Shown here: in pieces, positions 52,649-63,020 of the stretch
Position numbering within the stretch: position 1 is the first letter of the stretch
Layout: each line of letters starts with the position of its first letter
NCBI GenBank assembly: GCA_001724265.1
Contig: MEDY01000016.1
Location: forward strand, 80,169-144,168
Length of the DNA stretch: 64,000 nucleotides
Source of the DNA: Rhizaria sp. SCN 62-66
Taxonomy: Eukaryota > Rhizaria, unplaced
Direction: 5' to 3'
Translations under genes and position numbers: made by a program
Notes under the pieces: model-generated
What the model was told of the DNA's origin: nothing
Database searches by the model: none
Seen by the model: only the letters and a program-made list of their open reading frames with translations

Positions 52649-54590
52649 TCAAGCAACGCCAACAAGGGCCAGCACCATCGCCGCCGTCGACAGGACGGTG
52701 ACCGCCAGGGGGGCCACCACCGCGGCCGCAGCGTTCTCGTGCTCGGACACAAGGCGGCTTGACTTCGAGGGCGCCACAGCACCAGAAGCAGCAGCAGTAG
52801 TACTGGCCTTGCTGTCGCTCGCGCCGCTGCTACTAGAGGAGAAGCTGAGTGGGAGGAAGGAGAAGAACCCCTTGCTGGTTGTGGCGGGCACAACGTAGTC
52901 CGGGTCGCGGCACACGTTACCGATGCAGTTGAACGACGTGCAGTCCGAGGGCAGGACGCACACCGCAGTGTCGGCGCACTGTGGGCATGCCGTGCCGCCG
53001 CAGTCGACGCCCGTCTCGCCGTCGTCGCGCACGCCGTTGAAGCACGAGCCCGGGATGACGCTCGACACGGCGGTGCCGATCTCGATGTCGTGGATCGACA
53101 GGAGCTCGCGGATGCGGCCGACGATCTTAAGGTTCGCGCTCGTGATGGCGCTCGCCAGCGCGGTCGTCGAGGCGCCCGTGCGCGGGTAGACGCCGACGGA
53201 GAGCGTGAGCGAGTCGCCCGCAAAGGAGCGGTACTGCCACATGACGTGCGCGGTGCCGCACGTGGCGCTCGTCTGCTCGCAGTAGATGTTCTGCACCGCG
53301 AGGCGCTGCGCCTGCGTGAGCACGCGGCGGCGGTACACCACAAAGGACTGCATGACAAAGCTTTTGGCCGAGGGGTCGGCGGGGCGCGTGATGGCCGCCA
53401 TGGACATCTCGAGCGTTTGGTCGATGACGGCGCTGTTCGAGGCGCGCGTGCGCACCACAGTCGAGTGGGTCATCCCGCGAGCCGTGGTGGGGTTGCGGAC
53501 CAGCGTACACGACACGTACACGGGCTCCGAGTTCAGCACCGGGCCCTGGAAGCGGATTGTGATGAGTGAGGAGTCGATGGAGGTGGTGGTGGTGATGACG
53601 GCGGCTTGCGTGACGGTGCACTGCGTGCCGCTCTTGGACACGCCGTCCGTGGGCAGAGTGGGGTAGAACTCGAGCGGCATCAGCAAGTCCATCGAGTCGC
53701 CGGAGATGAGCGAGTTGGTAAGGGGCGAGATCGTGAACTGCATCGTGGTGGTGGCGTTGCCGCGGGGGTCTGTCGGGACAGCCTACGCGAATGAGAGAAA
53801 AGAGATATAAGAACACAATAACGCGAGTTAGCAAAATAAGTCACATATACAGTTAATAAATTCACACAACGTTAGGATAGTGAGCTCAATTAAGAAACAA
53901 GGGAAATATCATGCAATAAGCATCTTTGATGCCTGAGGAGTTGAGACGAACCTGGCGAATGACAGCGCCGAGGGGGCTGCGGACGAAGGCGTTGATGGCG
54001 ACATTGGCGTTGGTGTCAAGTGCAACGGTGCCGCCCGAGGCATATGTGGAGACGCTGAGGAGCGGCGCGGAGATCTCCATGCGCGCGTTGGCGACGTTGG
54101 AGCAGACGAGGACGGTGACAAGCGAGGCCGTGTTGGTGAGCGTCATGTTGGTCGATAGAGTCCACGTGATTGTGCGCGTCGAAATGGTGCGCGTGGTAAC
54201 ACCGGCAACGGCGGAGTTGCCGTGCACAACGCCACACGACGTGGTCGAGTAAATGGTCATTTGCGTCGGCAGCTGCATCACAACGCGGCCGCCCGCGGTG
54301 AGCGTCGTAGGGATCGGCTGCAGCACCACGGTGAGGTCGGAGATGGCGCCCGTGTTCGTCAGAGCCGTGTACGCCACCGCGCGGGTCGTGCCGATGGTAC
54401 CTACAAGAAAAGTACAGAAGGACAGCAAGGAAACAGGGAAAGTTAGTGACATGGAGGGGCAAGGAAAAATGGTATTCAAGGAGCATCAGGGGTGGTTAAA
54501 GGGGCGTTACGTACCGGCATTAACGACGGAGAGAGCTGCACAAAGAAACGCACATAGCGCAAAAGCAAGCGCACGGCTAATGCCCGTCAT
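52649..54590 (-). CDS. Putative GPI-anchored or membrane-anchored surface protein with a Cys-rich DCGG motif
   Basis: Three exons: 54590-54515, 54400-53952 and 53782-52649, in phases 1 and 0. They give 552 residues. Donors are GTACGT and GTTCGT. The N-terminus is a signal peptide (MTGISRALAFALCAFLCAAL, ending near NAG). The body is Thr/Ser/Val-rich and beta-like, resembling an adhesin-type ectodomain. Near residue 440 lies CFNGVRDDGETGVDCGG, then CPQCADTAVCVLPSDC and CIGNVCRDP, a pattern seen in diverse surface proteins. After a Ser-rich stalk, the protein ends in a hydrophobic segment (AAVVAPLAVTVLSTAAMVLA) with no cytoplasmic tail, as in GPI-attachment signals. A PIGM gene in the same window shows the pathway exists. 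The ligand is unknown. The stop is TGA. Confidence 0.75.
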
Positions 54591-55251
54591 GGAATTGCCG
54601 AGACGCGGCTGTGGCACAGAAACAAGCGAGCTGTGTGGATGATGAGGCGCGTTCAAGCGTTCTCCAAAAGGGGATTTGAACTGGGCGAGCAAGTGACAAA
54701 AAGGGACGCGGACATGAGCATAACATCCGTCAACGCAATTAGAGAAATTAAATCCGTATACAAAATTACACAGGCACATCATACAAACAACTATATCATT
54801 AACCACTGACATTAGCACGACATAAAGACCAAACTGTGGTTGCTCTCAACGTTCCCTTCACATCTACGACTGGTCGGTCGGTCGGTTGTGGTCGTGCAGT
54901 GACTGTGAGCAGAGTTGCATTTTTCGGAACCCGCAAATTCATTTTGGATCGGTCTACTTTCTTTGTTTTAGGCTCTCTAAGGGCTGAATGCACGAGGGAA
55001 AAGCGGCCTCCACACGTCGGCATTTGTATTTAGGGTTCAACCAAGAAATTTTCTGTGTTGTTATCTATCACGTCATTTTGTTTTCATTGGCTGAGTGCAC
55101 ATCCTCTCAGCTCTGCTGAACATGTTTGCGAGCGCCGGCCTCCCTGCCAAACCAATCACGTGACTTGCTCTCGGACCCGTCTTCTCACTGCTCCCCGCGC
55201 TTCCCCTTTGCTTCTCCGCCCTCGCCCTTGGCATAATCACAGACAAGCAAC
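54591..55251. promoter_or_regulatory. Divergent promoter region between surface-protein and COX6A genes
   Basis: 661 bases between head-to-head genes. Pyrimidine-rich sequence precedes the COX6A ATG at 55252. A short tandem GGTCGGTC lies at about 54871. No defined element. Confidence 0.4.
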
Positions 55252-55801
55252 ATGGATATGCTCTCTTCCCAGAAGGTGTCTACCAAGCCTGACTTCATGA
55301 CCGCCTTCAAGCGCATGAGTGCCCTTGCCAAGCCCATGGCCGCCGGCGAGCACCGTACGTCTTTCTTCCCACCCGCCTTCCTGCCATGTCCAGACACTTG
55401 TACTTTATGCGACTTGTCCACACAGATACTCACTGTTATACTCTACCTCATGTCACATTGCCAAGCGCATTCGCTCACATCTTTATTTCCTCCTGACAAA
55501 TTTAAATCCCTACCCACTATCCTCTTGTTGCTGCTTCCGCACTTGTTTCTGCTCAGGCATGATGATGCTCATGCAGGTTGCCACCGTCCTCTCGTGGCCC
55601 GCCATCGCCGCTTTCACCAAGTACACCATGGACGCCGACAGCATCGAGCACCACGAGCGTCTTGCCAACATGACCCCCAAGTCCAAGTTCCCCTACCTCC
55701 AGAACCCTGGTGCCGTCCAGTACGCTTGGGGCACCCCCTGCACGCTCTGGGACTTCGAGTGCGCCAAGAACCACCGCGATAAGATCAACCACAGCGAGTA
55801 A
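55252..55801 (+). CDS. COX6A: Cytochrome c oxidase subunit VIa (COX6A/Cox13)-like
   Basis: Two exons: 55252-55354 and 55557-55801, phase 1, with donor GTACGT and acceptor GCTCAG. They give 115 residues. The N-terminal 35 residues are Lys/Ser-rich and plausibly targeting. One membrane helix follows (MMMLMQVATVLSWPAIAAFT). The intermembrane-space segment EHHERLANMTPKSKFPYL matches the AEHxxHLxxxPxxxxPxY pattern of Cox13/COX6A. The end AWGTPCTLWDFEC replaces the usual WGxGxxTLFW block. Length and topology fit the subunit, which sits at the dimer interface of complex IV. Identity of the last 30 residues is divergent. The stop is TAA. Confidence 0.65.
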
Positions 55802-56343
55802 ATGCGCTGCGCGGACTAACACTCGTCGCCCTCGTCGTCACCGCTGCTGCTGAATGCTTCTGATGACACCGACTCTCAGCAGCTCAACTGCAGCACCGGC
55901 CGACACTAACCAAGCCCTCCATTGACCGCGCGTTTTGGCGCGTGGTTTTGAGTCGTTCACCAGTCTCTGGCGAACCAAAATTTTTATGTGGAGAAAGGAA
56001 GGGCGTTTCCCTTCGGTTCTTTCTCTCCCTCTTTACATACAGCTTTTCTTTTTGTTTCGATATCCCCACTAAAACGCTCCCACCACAAGCACATGCTGTA
56101 GTATGCCTCCTGCGAGTGAACATCTTGCAAGCCCTGACTCATCATCTCGTCCTGTCTCAATCTGACGGCCTTTGTTTAAATGCTCTCCTGAGACCACATT
56201 GAAGCTTTGTTTTATATAAACTCTTAAATCAGTTTTGTACCGATTGGTCGTTATCTTGTGCTATGCGTGATTTTCACTCACCCCACACGAACGTGTTCGA
56301 ATCACACCCTCCTGTCCCTTTTATCGTGAATCATACAGCATTA
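55802..56343. other. Intergenic: COX6A 3' flank with three hairpins, then PPPDE gene upstream region
   Basis: 542 bases between two plus-strand genes. Three consecutive potential hairpins lie at 55927-56025 (listed separately). The remainder is pyrimidine-rich without an ORF of interest. Confidence 0.5.
55927..56025. repeat. Three consecutive potential hairpins in the COX6A 3' flank
   Basis: Hairpin 1: CGCGC (55927-55931) with GCGCG (55938-55942). Hairpin 2: GTTC-A-CCAG (55955-55963), loop TCT, CTGG-C-GAAC (55967-55975). Hairpin 3: GAGAAAG-GAAGGG (55991-56003), loop CGTTT, CCCTTC (56009-56014), a GGTT bulge, then CTTTCTC (56019-56025). They begin 126 nt after the COX6A stop. Confidence 0.7.
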
Positions 56344-57622
56344 ATGGGTGCTGGTTCGTCAACTGACCAGGCAGCTGTGCCAAAGGCAACCGGAGGTACG
56401 TATATTCATTCTGTGTTTTCTAACTGTCCTATCTTCCTCGTGATATACCTCAGTAAGTTTCACCCACTCACCTTCCCGATGTTACTTATCTCACTCTCCC
56501 TGTTCGCCCCCTTGCACCTCCACACTCAAACCACAGGCTCTGGCCCCGATGTCATCCTTAACATCTACGAGCCGACGCAGGGCCAGTCTTCCGTGATGGG
56601 CATGGGCATCTACCACACTGGCATCGAGATCAGCGGCGTCGAGTACGCCTACGGCGGCGGCTCTGTCTCCGCCTCCGGAGTCTACACGCAGACCCCGCGC
56701 GAGGCGCCCCCCGGCTCGAGCTGGAAATTCAAGCTTGCGCAGCCGCTTGGCAAGGCGAAGGTGCCTTATGGCAAGATCGCGAGTGAGATGGACAAGGTTG
56801 GGGCCAAGTTCAAGGGTATGTTACTGTTCTAATCAGCCACTCCATGTTCACAAGGATTTGCAAGATTGCGCGTACATATTTCTTTCTACGGATTTAAAAG
56901 CAATTCCTTTGCCTTCAAATTTTAATGAGATATGTTGTTGCTAGTTTTCTTTGCTAGATATATTTATATCGCTCGAATTGATCGACTTTAATAACACCAC
57001 GCTCACTGCTATTCGCCATCTTATCTTTTCTTGAATGCGCTCGCTCTTTAGCTGATGAGTACCATGTCACGGGCCGCAACTGCAACCACTTCACTGATGC
57101 CGCGGCCACGGCGCTGGGCGTGTCAGTCAACTACCCGGGTTGGGTCAACAAGGCCGCCAAGATGGGACACATGTTTAAGTACGTCGTCCATTCCAAACAC
57201 TCTCACGGCTATATCTCACTTAGAACGAAGCGGCTCTGGGCAAACATAGAGTATCTCTTGTTATATTGTCCTATACTTATATTTCAACAATAAGAGTTTT
57301 TGTTTGATCAACTGATCTTACATCGAGATATCCTCACATTTGTACATCTGATTTTGTTACATCTCTTCACTTCTCTCACAGCGGTGGCGGCTCCAGCGCG
57401 GCCAAGGAGGAGCCCGCGCCCAAGTCCGTCTTCGAGACGAGCAAGGGCCACACGCTTGATGGCTCCAAGGCCTCGGCGCCGTCGAAGAAGCCCGCTGCCG
57501 CGGCCGCCGGCGCTGACCCGGGCGCGGACAACCCCTGGCGCAAGAAGGGGTTCAAGCCCCCGGGAATGGATCAGCTGCAGCAAGCAGAGGAGCCCGCGGT
57601 CGCACCGGCGGACAAGAAGTGA
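56344..57622 (+). CDS. PPPDE/DeSI-type thiol isopeptidase
   Basis: Four exons: 56344-56395, 56537-56815, 57052-57178 and 57382-57622, in phases 1, 1 and 2. They give 232 residues. Donors are GTACGT, GTATGT and GTACGT. The start MGAGSSTDQ is a good N-myristoylation signal (Gly2, Ser6). The PPPDE fold is clear: VILNIYEPTQG, GIYHTGIEISGVEYAYGG with the catalytic His, and GRNCNHFTDAAATALG with the catalytic Cys. These two residues form the papain-like dyad of DeSI deSUMOylating and palmitoyl-thioesterase enzymes. After the domain (about residue 150) the tail is Ala/Pro/Lys-rich, with GADNPWRKKGFKPPGMDQL. Membrane attachment by myristate is inferred. The stop is TGA. Confidence 0.88.
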
Positions 57623-57903
57623 GCACGGCGACGGACTCATGGAATGCAGCGAGGCGGCGGGTCAGACTTGCGCGTAGAGTAACCTGAACTGATTGCACAT
57701 GTGAAGGGCCAAGAATACAACAATATTTCAAGACTCACATCAAAATACTATCCCGTGTATATGTTGCTCTTTAGTGTATAGATTTATAATTTATGTTAGT
57801 TGTGTATTTTCACTTTAATATATGATCTATCTGACCCGACCGTGACTCAGATGATTCCTCGTAAGTCCGTCCGTAAGTCAAATCAAGTTGTTTTGCGACG
57901 AAC

Positions 57904-60072
57904 TCAGGCAATCCTCTGCAGGTATGCCACGTACAGGGGGCCCCAAGGGCAGTTGGGCTGGTCCGGGCACAGCAGCCACCCGAGCTTTGTCGCCTCACCA
58001 ATGCTGAGCTTGAACTTGATGATCTTGAGCATCCCGGGATAGCGCTTCACGACCGCCGCCACGGCGCCGTCGTTCTCGAGCGGCGAGAGCGAGCACGTCG
58101 AGTACACCATGCGGCCGCCGACCTTGAGCGCGCGCACCGACGAGTCGAGCAGCGCGATCTGCCGCTTGGCCTGCGTGCGCGTCAAGGCCTCGGTCCAGTG
58201 CGCCAGGTGGCCATGGTCGTGAACCACGTGTCGGTCGCTCGAGCACGGCGCGTCCAGCAGCACGCAGTCAAACTCGCCGGGGCCGGGCAGCGCGGCGGCC
58301 GCGGCGGCAAGCCCGGCGGCGGCGGCCGCGGCGGCGACGGTCTTCTTGCTGCTCGCCGTGCCTTTGGCCTTCTCGGCGGCGACCGCGGCGGCCGTGGCGG
58401 CGGCGGCGGCCTTCTCGGCGGCCTTGCGCGTGTTGGCGTGCGTGACCGACGTGGCCGAGCTCAGCTGCTGCTTGCCGGTGCTATTGCGCGTGATGGCGCC
58501 GAACGAACTCACCGTCGTCGCGTCGACGTTGACGACGTCGACACTCGGGATGAGCGAGAACGGTAGGTACTCGCGCATTACGGCACCGAGACGCTCGGAG
58601 CGGGAGCGCGAGACGTCGTTGACGACGAGCTTGGACCGGCGCAGCTTGGCGGTTAGCGCGGCCTGAGCCTCGCGCTCGTGCTCGCGCTCCTGCTCCTGCT
58701 CCTGCTGCGTCTTGATCGAAGTTGCCTCGTCAACCTTGGCCTTATTGCCAGCGTCGTTGCCGTTCGCGTTGTCACCGCAGCTGCTGACATCGCAGTACCC
58801 GGCCGCGGCCGCCGCGTCGGCCTCTGCCAAAAGGGCCGCGTTCGTGGCCGCCGCAGTGAGGGCGTGGGGGCCCAACGTGATCCCCGTGCCCGCGCCCGCG
58901 TCAGCGACGGTGCCCGGGATGTAGTCCTGGCCGGAGAAGAGCCCCGTCTTGGTGACGTCGATGCCCGTGCCGGCGCCCTTGCGCAGCATGCTCACCAGCT
59001 CGGCCGTCGTCGTCTGCGCCCCGGTGTTCTCGGTCGCCTTGCGGCCGGTGTTGGTTCTCATACTGGCCTGAGCGTTATCCGCGTTGTCTTCGTGGTCAGA
59101 GTCAAGAACCCAGTTGGGCTCATCGAAGCCGAGGCCTTCCTCACCGTGCTCAGCACTGACGCTGGCGTTGGCGCTGGCCTCAGCAGCGGCCTCGGCCTTA
59201 ACCTTCGCGATCAAGTCGTCAGCGCTCGCCTTGACGTCGGCACTCTCAGGCACAGCTGCGCTGTCGTTTGCAGCGGAGTTGTTGTTCTTGGCCGCGTTCG
59301 AGGCGACAAGCGCATGCGCGACGTTCGCCACGTTCTCAGGCGTTGCCGCGAGCGCAACTGGTTTCGCGTTGATGATCCAGCGGCTCATCGCGGCCGAGGT
59401 CGCCGCGGCTGTGTCGGCAAGCTCCTTGCGCGCGAACAACAGGTACGCCATCACGAGCGCCTTGCCACCGGGCGCGGCGCAGACGTCGAGCACGCGCTCT
59501 CCGGGCTGCGGGTTCAGCACCAGCGGCGCGCACAGCGAGGCCGCGTCGAGCAGGTACCACCCGATGCGGTTCTGCAGCCCGCCGTAGACGTGCGGGCCCG
59601 GGACGGCCTCTCCGGCCAGCGATGCGAAGTAGGCCATGTCGCCCGGCATGGCGCCAACGCGGGGCAGTGCGGCGGGCCAGCGCACGTCCTGCGCCTCGGC
59701 CGCAGCCGTCGCAGCGGCCGCGGAGGGTGACATGAGCATCGAGGCCGGAGAGGCGGAGGATGTGCTGATGGCGGTGCCGCCCGCGGCCGTCGCGTTCGCG
59801 GGCAGCGCGTCGGAGGGGAGAGAAAAAATCGAGAGATCCTTGGTGAAGGTGGCCGGGAGCGCGGTGAAGGGCACGGCGCGGATGCGGGCGAGCTCCTTGG
59901 AGATCCAGGGCGCCGGCACGAAGGGGTTGATCACGGCGACGTGATCCACGGGGGCCTGCATCGCGCGGTAGAGCTTCTTCCAGCGCTTCTCGCCAAACGT
60001 CTTGATATGGAACGCGGAAAAGGCATCGAGACCCATAGCCGGAGTGGCTGCGGAGGAGGTCGGTGCGCTCAT
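57904..60072 (-). CDS. NSUN4: NSUN4/NSUN3-type RNA m5C methyltransferase
   Basis: A single exon of 722 residues. An N-terminal block (FHIKTFGEKRWKKLYRAMQ) is followed by the NOL1/NOP2/Sun fold: ERVLDVCAAPGGKALVMAYL (SAM site, about 190), NDVSRSRSERLGAVMREYLP, CVLLDAPCSSDRH (about 604), and GGRMVYSTCSLSPLENDGAV (about 655) with both catalytic-motif cysteines. It ends WGPLYVAYLQRIA, like the FGPMYFCKM end of NSUN4. The DAPCxxDRH form is typical of the mitochondrial NSUN3/NSUN4 branch, which modifies mitochondrial 12S rRNA or tRNA-Met. A low-complexity insertion of about 270 residues splits the domain between the SAM motif and NDVSRSRSERL. There is no strong presequence. The stop is TGA. Confidence 0.85.
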   Translation of the reverse strand: MSAPTSSAATPAMGLDAFSAFHIKTFGEKRWKKLYRAMQAPVDHVAVINPFVPAPWISKELARIRAVPFTALPATFTKDLSIFSLPSDALPANATAAGGTAISTSSASPASMLMSPSAAAATAAAEAQDVRWPAALPRVGAMPGDMAYFASLAGEAVPGPHVYGGLQNRIGWYLLDAASLCAPLVLNPQPGERVLDVCAAPGGKALVMAYLLFARKELADTAAATSAAMSRWIINAKPVALAATPENVANVAHALVASNAAKNNNSAANDSAAVPESADVKASADDLIAKVKAEAAAEASANASVSAEHGEEGLGFDEPNWVLDSDHEDNADNAQASMRTNTGRKATENTGAQTTTAELVSMLRKGAGTGIDVTKTGLFSGQDYIPGTVADAGAGTGITLGPHALTAAATNAALLAEADAAAAAGYCDVSSCGDNANGNDAGNKAKVDEATSIKTQQEQEQEREHEREAQAALTAKLRRSKLVVNDVSRSRSERLGAVMREYLPFSLIPSVDVVNVDATTVSSFGAITRNSTGKQQLSSATSVTHANTRKAAEKAAAAATAAAVAAEKAKGTASSKKTVAAAAAAAGLAAAAAALPGPGEFDCVLLDAPCSSDRHVVHDHGHLAHWTEALTRTQAKRQIALLDSSVRALKVGGRMVYSTCSLSPLENDGAVAAVVKRYPGMLKIIKFKLSIGEATKLGWLLCPDQPNCPWGPLYVAYLQRIA

Positions 60073-60673
60073 TTGAGGCTTGAGTTCGTTGCTTTAAGTC
60101 GGACGAAGGTGCTGCTTCGAGGACTCTGCGTGCGCACTGAAGGGCGGTGGGCTGTTGTCTGTGAGAGCTTCGGGATAAATACACAATTCACGTGTTAGTT
60201 GTACGCATGTGTGCTAAATACTTTCTAGGTGTTTCTTGAGATGACTGTTTGAGTGTGATGTACATGCTTGAATGCGACTTCAGTCGTGCCAAGAGCGCTT
60301 GTGGCAATATCATCTTAAAATTGTATAGCCCACACTACGACGACCGTCAACATGAAAGATATAGGTAAAAGCACACATCAAATTGCAATTTAAATCAGAC
60401 GCACAGTTCGTCATTGAAGAATATGACGTCATTGGCGTTCGTCACATCTTTGCTCAATCCTCGCAGCCTCACTGCACAGCCGAACAAGGCAGACGTGTCA
60501 ACGTGCACAAAACTTCATACTTCAAGACTTAATCACCCATTGTGTGAGCAAACCCCGACATAGCGACAATCAAAGACAAATTCACAATGTTTACATATCA
60601 TATCTATGTTTTATTGTTAAGGGCCTTGGCCTTGGCCTTCATACATGTGTTTTAGAAAATGGTTACTATGGAT
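60073..60673. other. Intergenic: NSUN4 upstream region and 3' flank of the PEX22-like gene
   Basis: 601 bases between two minus-strand genes. A small tandem GGCCTT repeat occurs near 60620-60640. No gene is seen. Confidence 0.45.
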
Positions 60674-63020
60674 TCAATTCACAGAGCGCAGATATGCGTC
60701 CACGTTCGCGTACACGCCAACCCCAGCCCCGGCCGCCGCAGCCTGCACGGCCTCTGCGTCCTCCCACACGCCCTCAGCGCCCAGCGGCCCCGCGCGGCCC
60801 GCCGCAGCCCGCGGCACGGCGACCAGCTCGAGCCGCCTGTCGATGAGCACGACGGTGGGGACCTGCCTGGCTAGCGCGGCCAGCGCCCCCAGCTGCTGCT
60901 TGGGCGTCATGTCCAGCACCACGTCACCCGCGGCGGGACGCGCCGGGTACGGCGGCAGGGCGCGCGTGCCGCGCGGCGCTGACGTCAGCAGCAGCAGCGG
61001 CTGCAGGGTGCGGGTGATGGCCGTCGCGCCCACGGTCGTCGACGTGAAGAGCACGCGGTGGCGGCTTAAGTAAAAGTTGCGACGCGCAAAGCCGCCGCCG
61101 GAGACGCTCGACGCACGGCTGCTGCGACCACTCAGGTTGCTATTACATGCAACAGCAGCAGCACCAGCTGTGTTCACAGCACTGGTCGGGTTGTTCTGAC
61201 TGAGGCTGCCGGCGCGGCTGCTTCTGTTGCTGCCAAACGCGGCGCCGACTGCAGCCGCGGGGGCCAGCGTCGCCGCGATCGTCGCCAGGGCGTTCTCGGG
61301 CGTCTCTGGACCGAAAAACTCCGCCGACCGGGCGGGGTCCTCGGGGGGCCCGAAGAGCCCGGCGTGGTAGAAAAGCGCCGTGAGCGCCGTCTCCTCCTGT
61401 TGCGACGAGACCGTGCAGAGCAGGTGCACGTCCGCGCCCGTCGCCAGCAGCGCCGCAAGAGACAGCAGCGCGTGCGTCAGCGCCGCAGGCACCGACGACG
61501 ACTGCTGCAGCTTGTTCGTCGCCGCGGTTTCATTTGCCGAGTCAGCGACGCGCGCGTGTGCGATGAGCTGCCGGTGAAGCTCGCGGTCGCTGGCGCAGGC
61601 GACTGTGAGCTGGCCGCGCGCGAGAGCCACGTTGACCACCATGCTCGCAGCTACACTTACACCGGCATCGCCGCTACTGCTCACGTCAGTTCTCGCTCTA
61701 GTCGTCGTGCTGCCCTCAGTGTTGTTGACATTGTTGCTGCTGATGGTTGCGGTCGCCGACCGGGGAGTGACCGTGAGCGCCAGCCTGCCCATGGTCTCCG
61801 CCGTCACCACTGTCGCCGCAGCCGCCACGCTGCCGGTAGTCCCCGCGCCCGCGGAGCTGTTGGTGACCGTGAGCACGGGGGTGCCGTCGATGAGCGCGTT
61901 CCAGCTCACGACCGCCTTGGGCCGCGGGCGGCCTGTGACGGGGTGGCGAGAGTAGCCGGCCTCGTAGTGGGGGAACCCGTTGAGCGCCGTCGTCGTCGTC
62001 GGCAGCACAGTTGGCAACACGAGGGGCGAGGCTGACGATGACGATGACGAGGACGAGGATGCGGACAATGAGAGCGCGGTCAGTGCGGCGCTGTTCGCCG
62101 CAGCAGCAAGGAACGGGGAGGCTGCAGGCGAGCCGAGGCCGAACGCCGGCGGCACTGCGCCCACCGCTGAGGCCGCCGCGCCCAGGCTGCCGCTGCCAGC
62201 GCTGGCGGCCGCAGAGAGCGCGGGGGACCCGGGTCCCTGCTGCTGCTGCCCCTGCTGCTGGACAAGGGCGAGGGAGAGTGCGAGCGGCAGCGGGCGCGGG
62301 GCCGGGGTCATGACGGCGGCCGGCAGAGGGTAGTAGCTCGAGAGCAGAGACGGGAACGAAACTGCGCTGCCGTTGCTGCTGAGCGAGCTGCTGCTTGTGA
62401 CGCCGGCGCCAATGCTAAGGGGTGGGATCGCGAGCGCGGAGAAGGACAACGTTGACGGCAGCGCGGGCGAGAGGGAGGCAGAGGTAGGGGCAAACGCAGC
62501 GGCACTGGAGTCAGATGCAGTGGCGGCGGGGGCGACGACTGGGCTGGCGGCAGCGCTGGCGGCGCGGCTGGGGGCGGTCGAAGCAGCGGCCGCAGAGGCA
62601 GCGGCGGCATTCTCAGCGGCGATGCCGGGCGCGTGCTGCGAAAGAGCGCGGAGACGCTGAGGCAGGGGAGCAGCCGCTGCAGCAGCTGCATTGCCGTTAG
62701 CATTGGCAGCTGTGACACCGTTCACGACAGCCTGCATAGTTTGACAGATACGAAGCATAGAACAAAATTGTAAGCAATTTTAGTATCAAATGTCATAAGA
62801 ATACATAACAGCAGCTTAATGATGTTTAGAGTTAAAATATCGTGAAGAAATGACGTACGGCAGCGTTGGGCGTGCGCGAGGGAGCACCGAAGAGCTTTCG
62901 ATAGGCCCACACCATCGCCATTACGGCAATGATGATCGACACAACGCGGCGCGTGTCAAGAGAATCAAACAGCGCGGCAAGAGAGGAACTGCCGGCGGAG
63001 GCGCCGGGGTAGCGGGGCAT
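60674..63020 (-). CDS. PEX22: PEX22-like peroxisomal membrane protein
   Basis: Two exons: 63020-62859 (54 codons) and 62731-60674, phase 0, with donor GTACGT and acceptor ATGCAG. They give 739 residues. A single N-terminal membrane helix (VVSIIIAVMAMVWAY, about 26-40) is followed by about 370 residues of Ala/Ser/Pro-rich low complexity. The C-terminal fold starts near residue 420 and matches plant PEX22: RGQLTVACASDRELHRQLIA, LLATGADVHLLCTV, ALTALFYHAGLFG, HRVLFTSTTVGATAITRTLQP (plant form KVLFCSTEIGRTSFVRQLEP), and VPTVVLIDRR. Family knowledge: PEX22 anchors the ubiquitin-conjugating enzyme PEX4 on the peroxisome for receptor recycling. No PEX4 gene is in the window. The extreme length is unusual. 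The stop is TGA. Confidence 0.68.
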
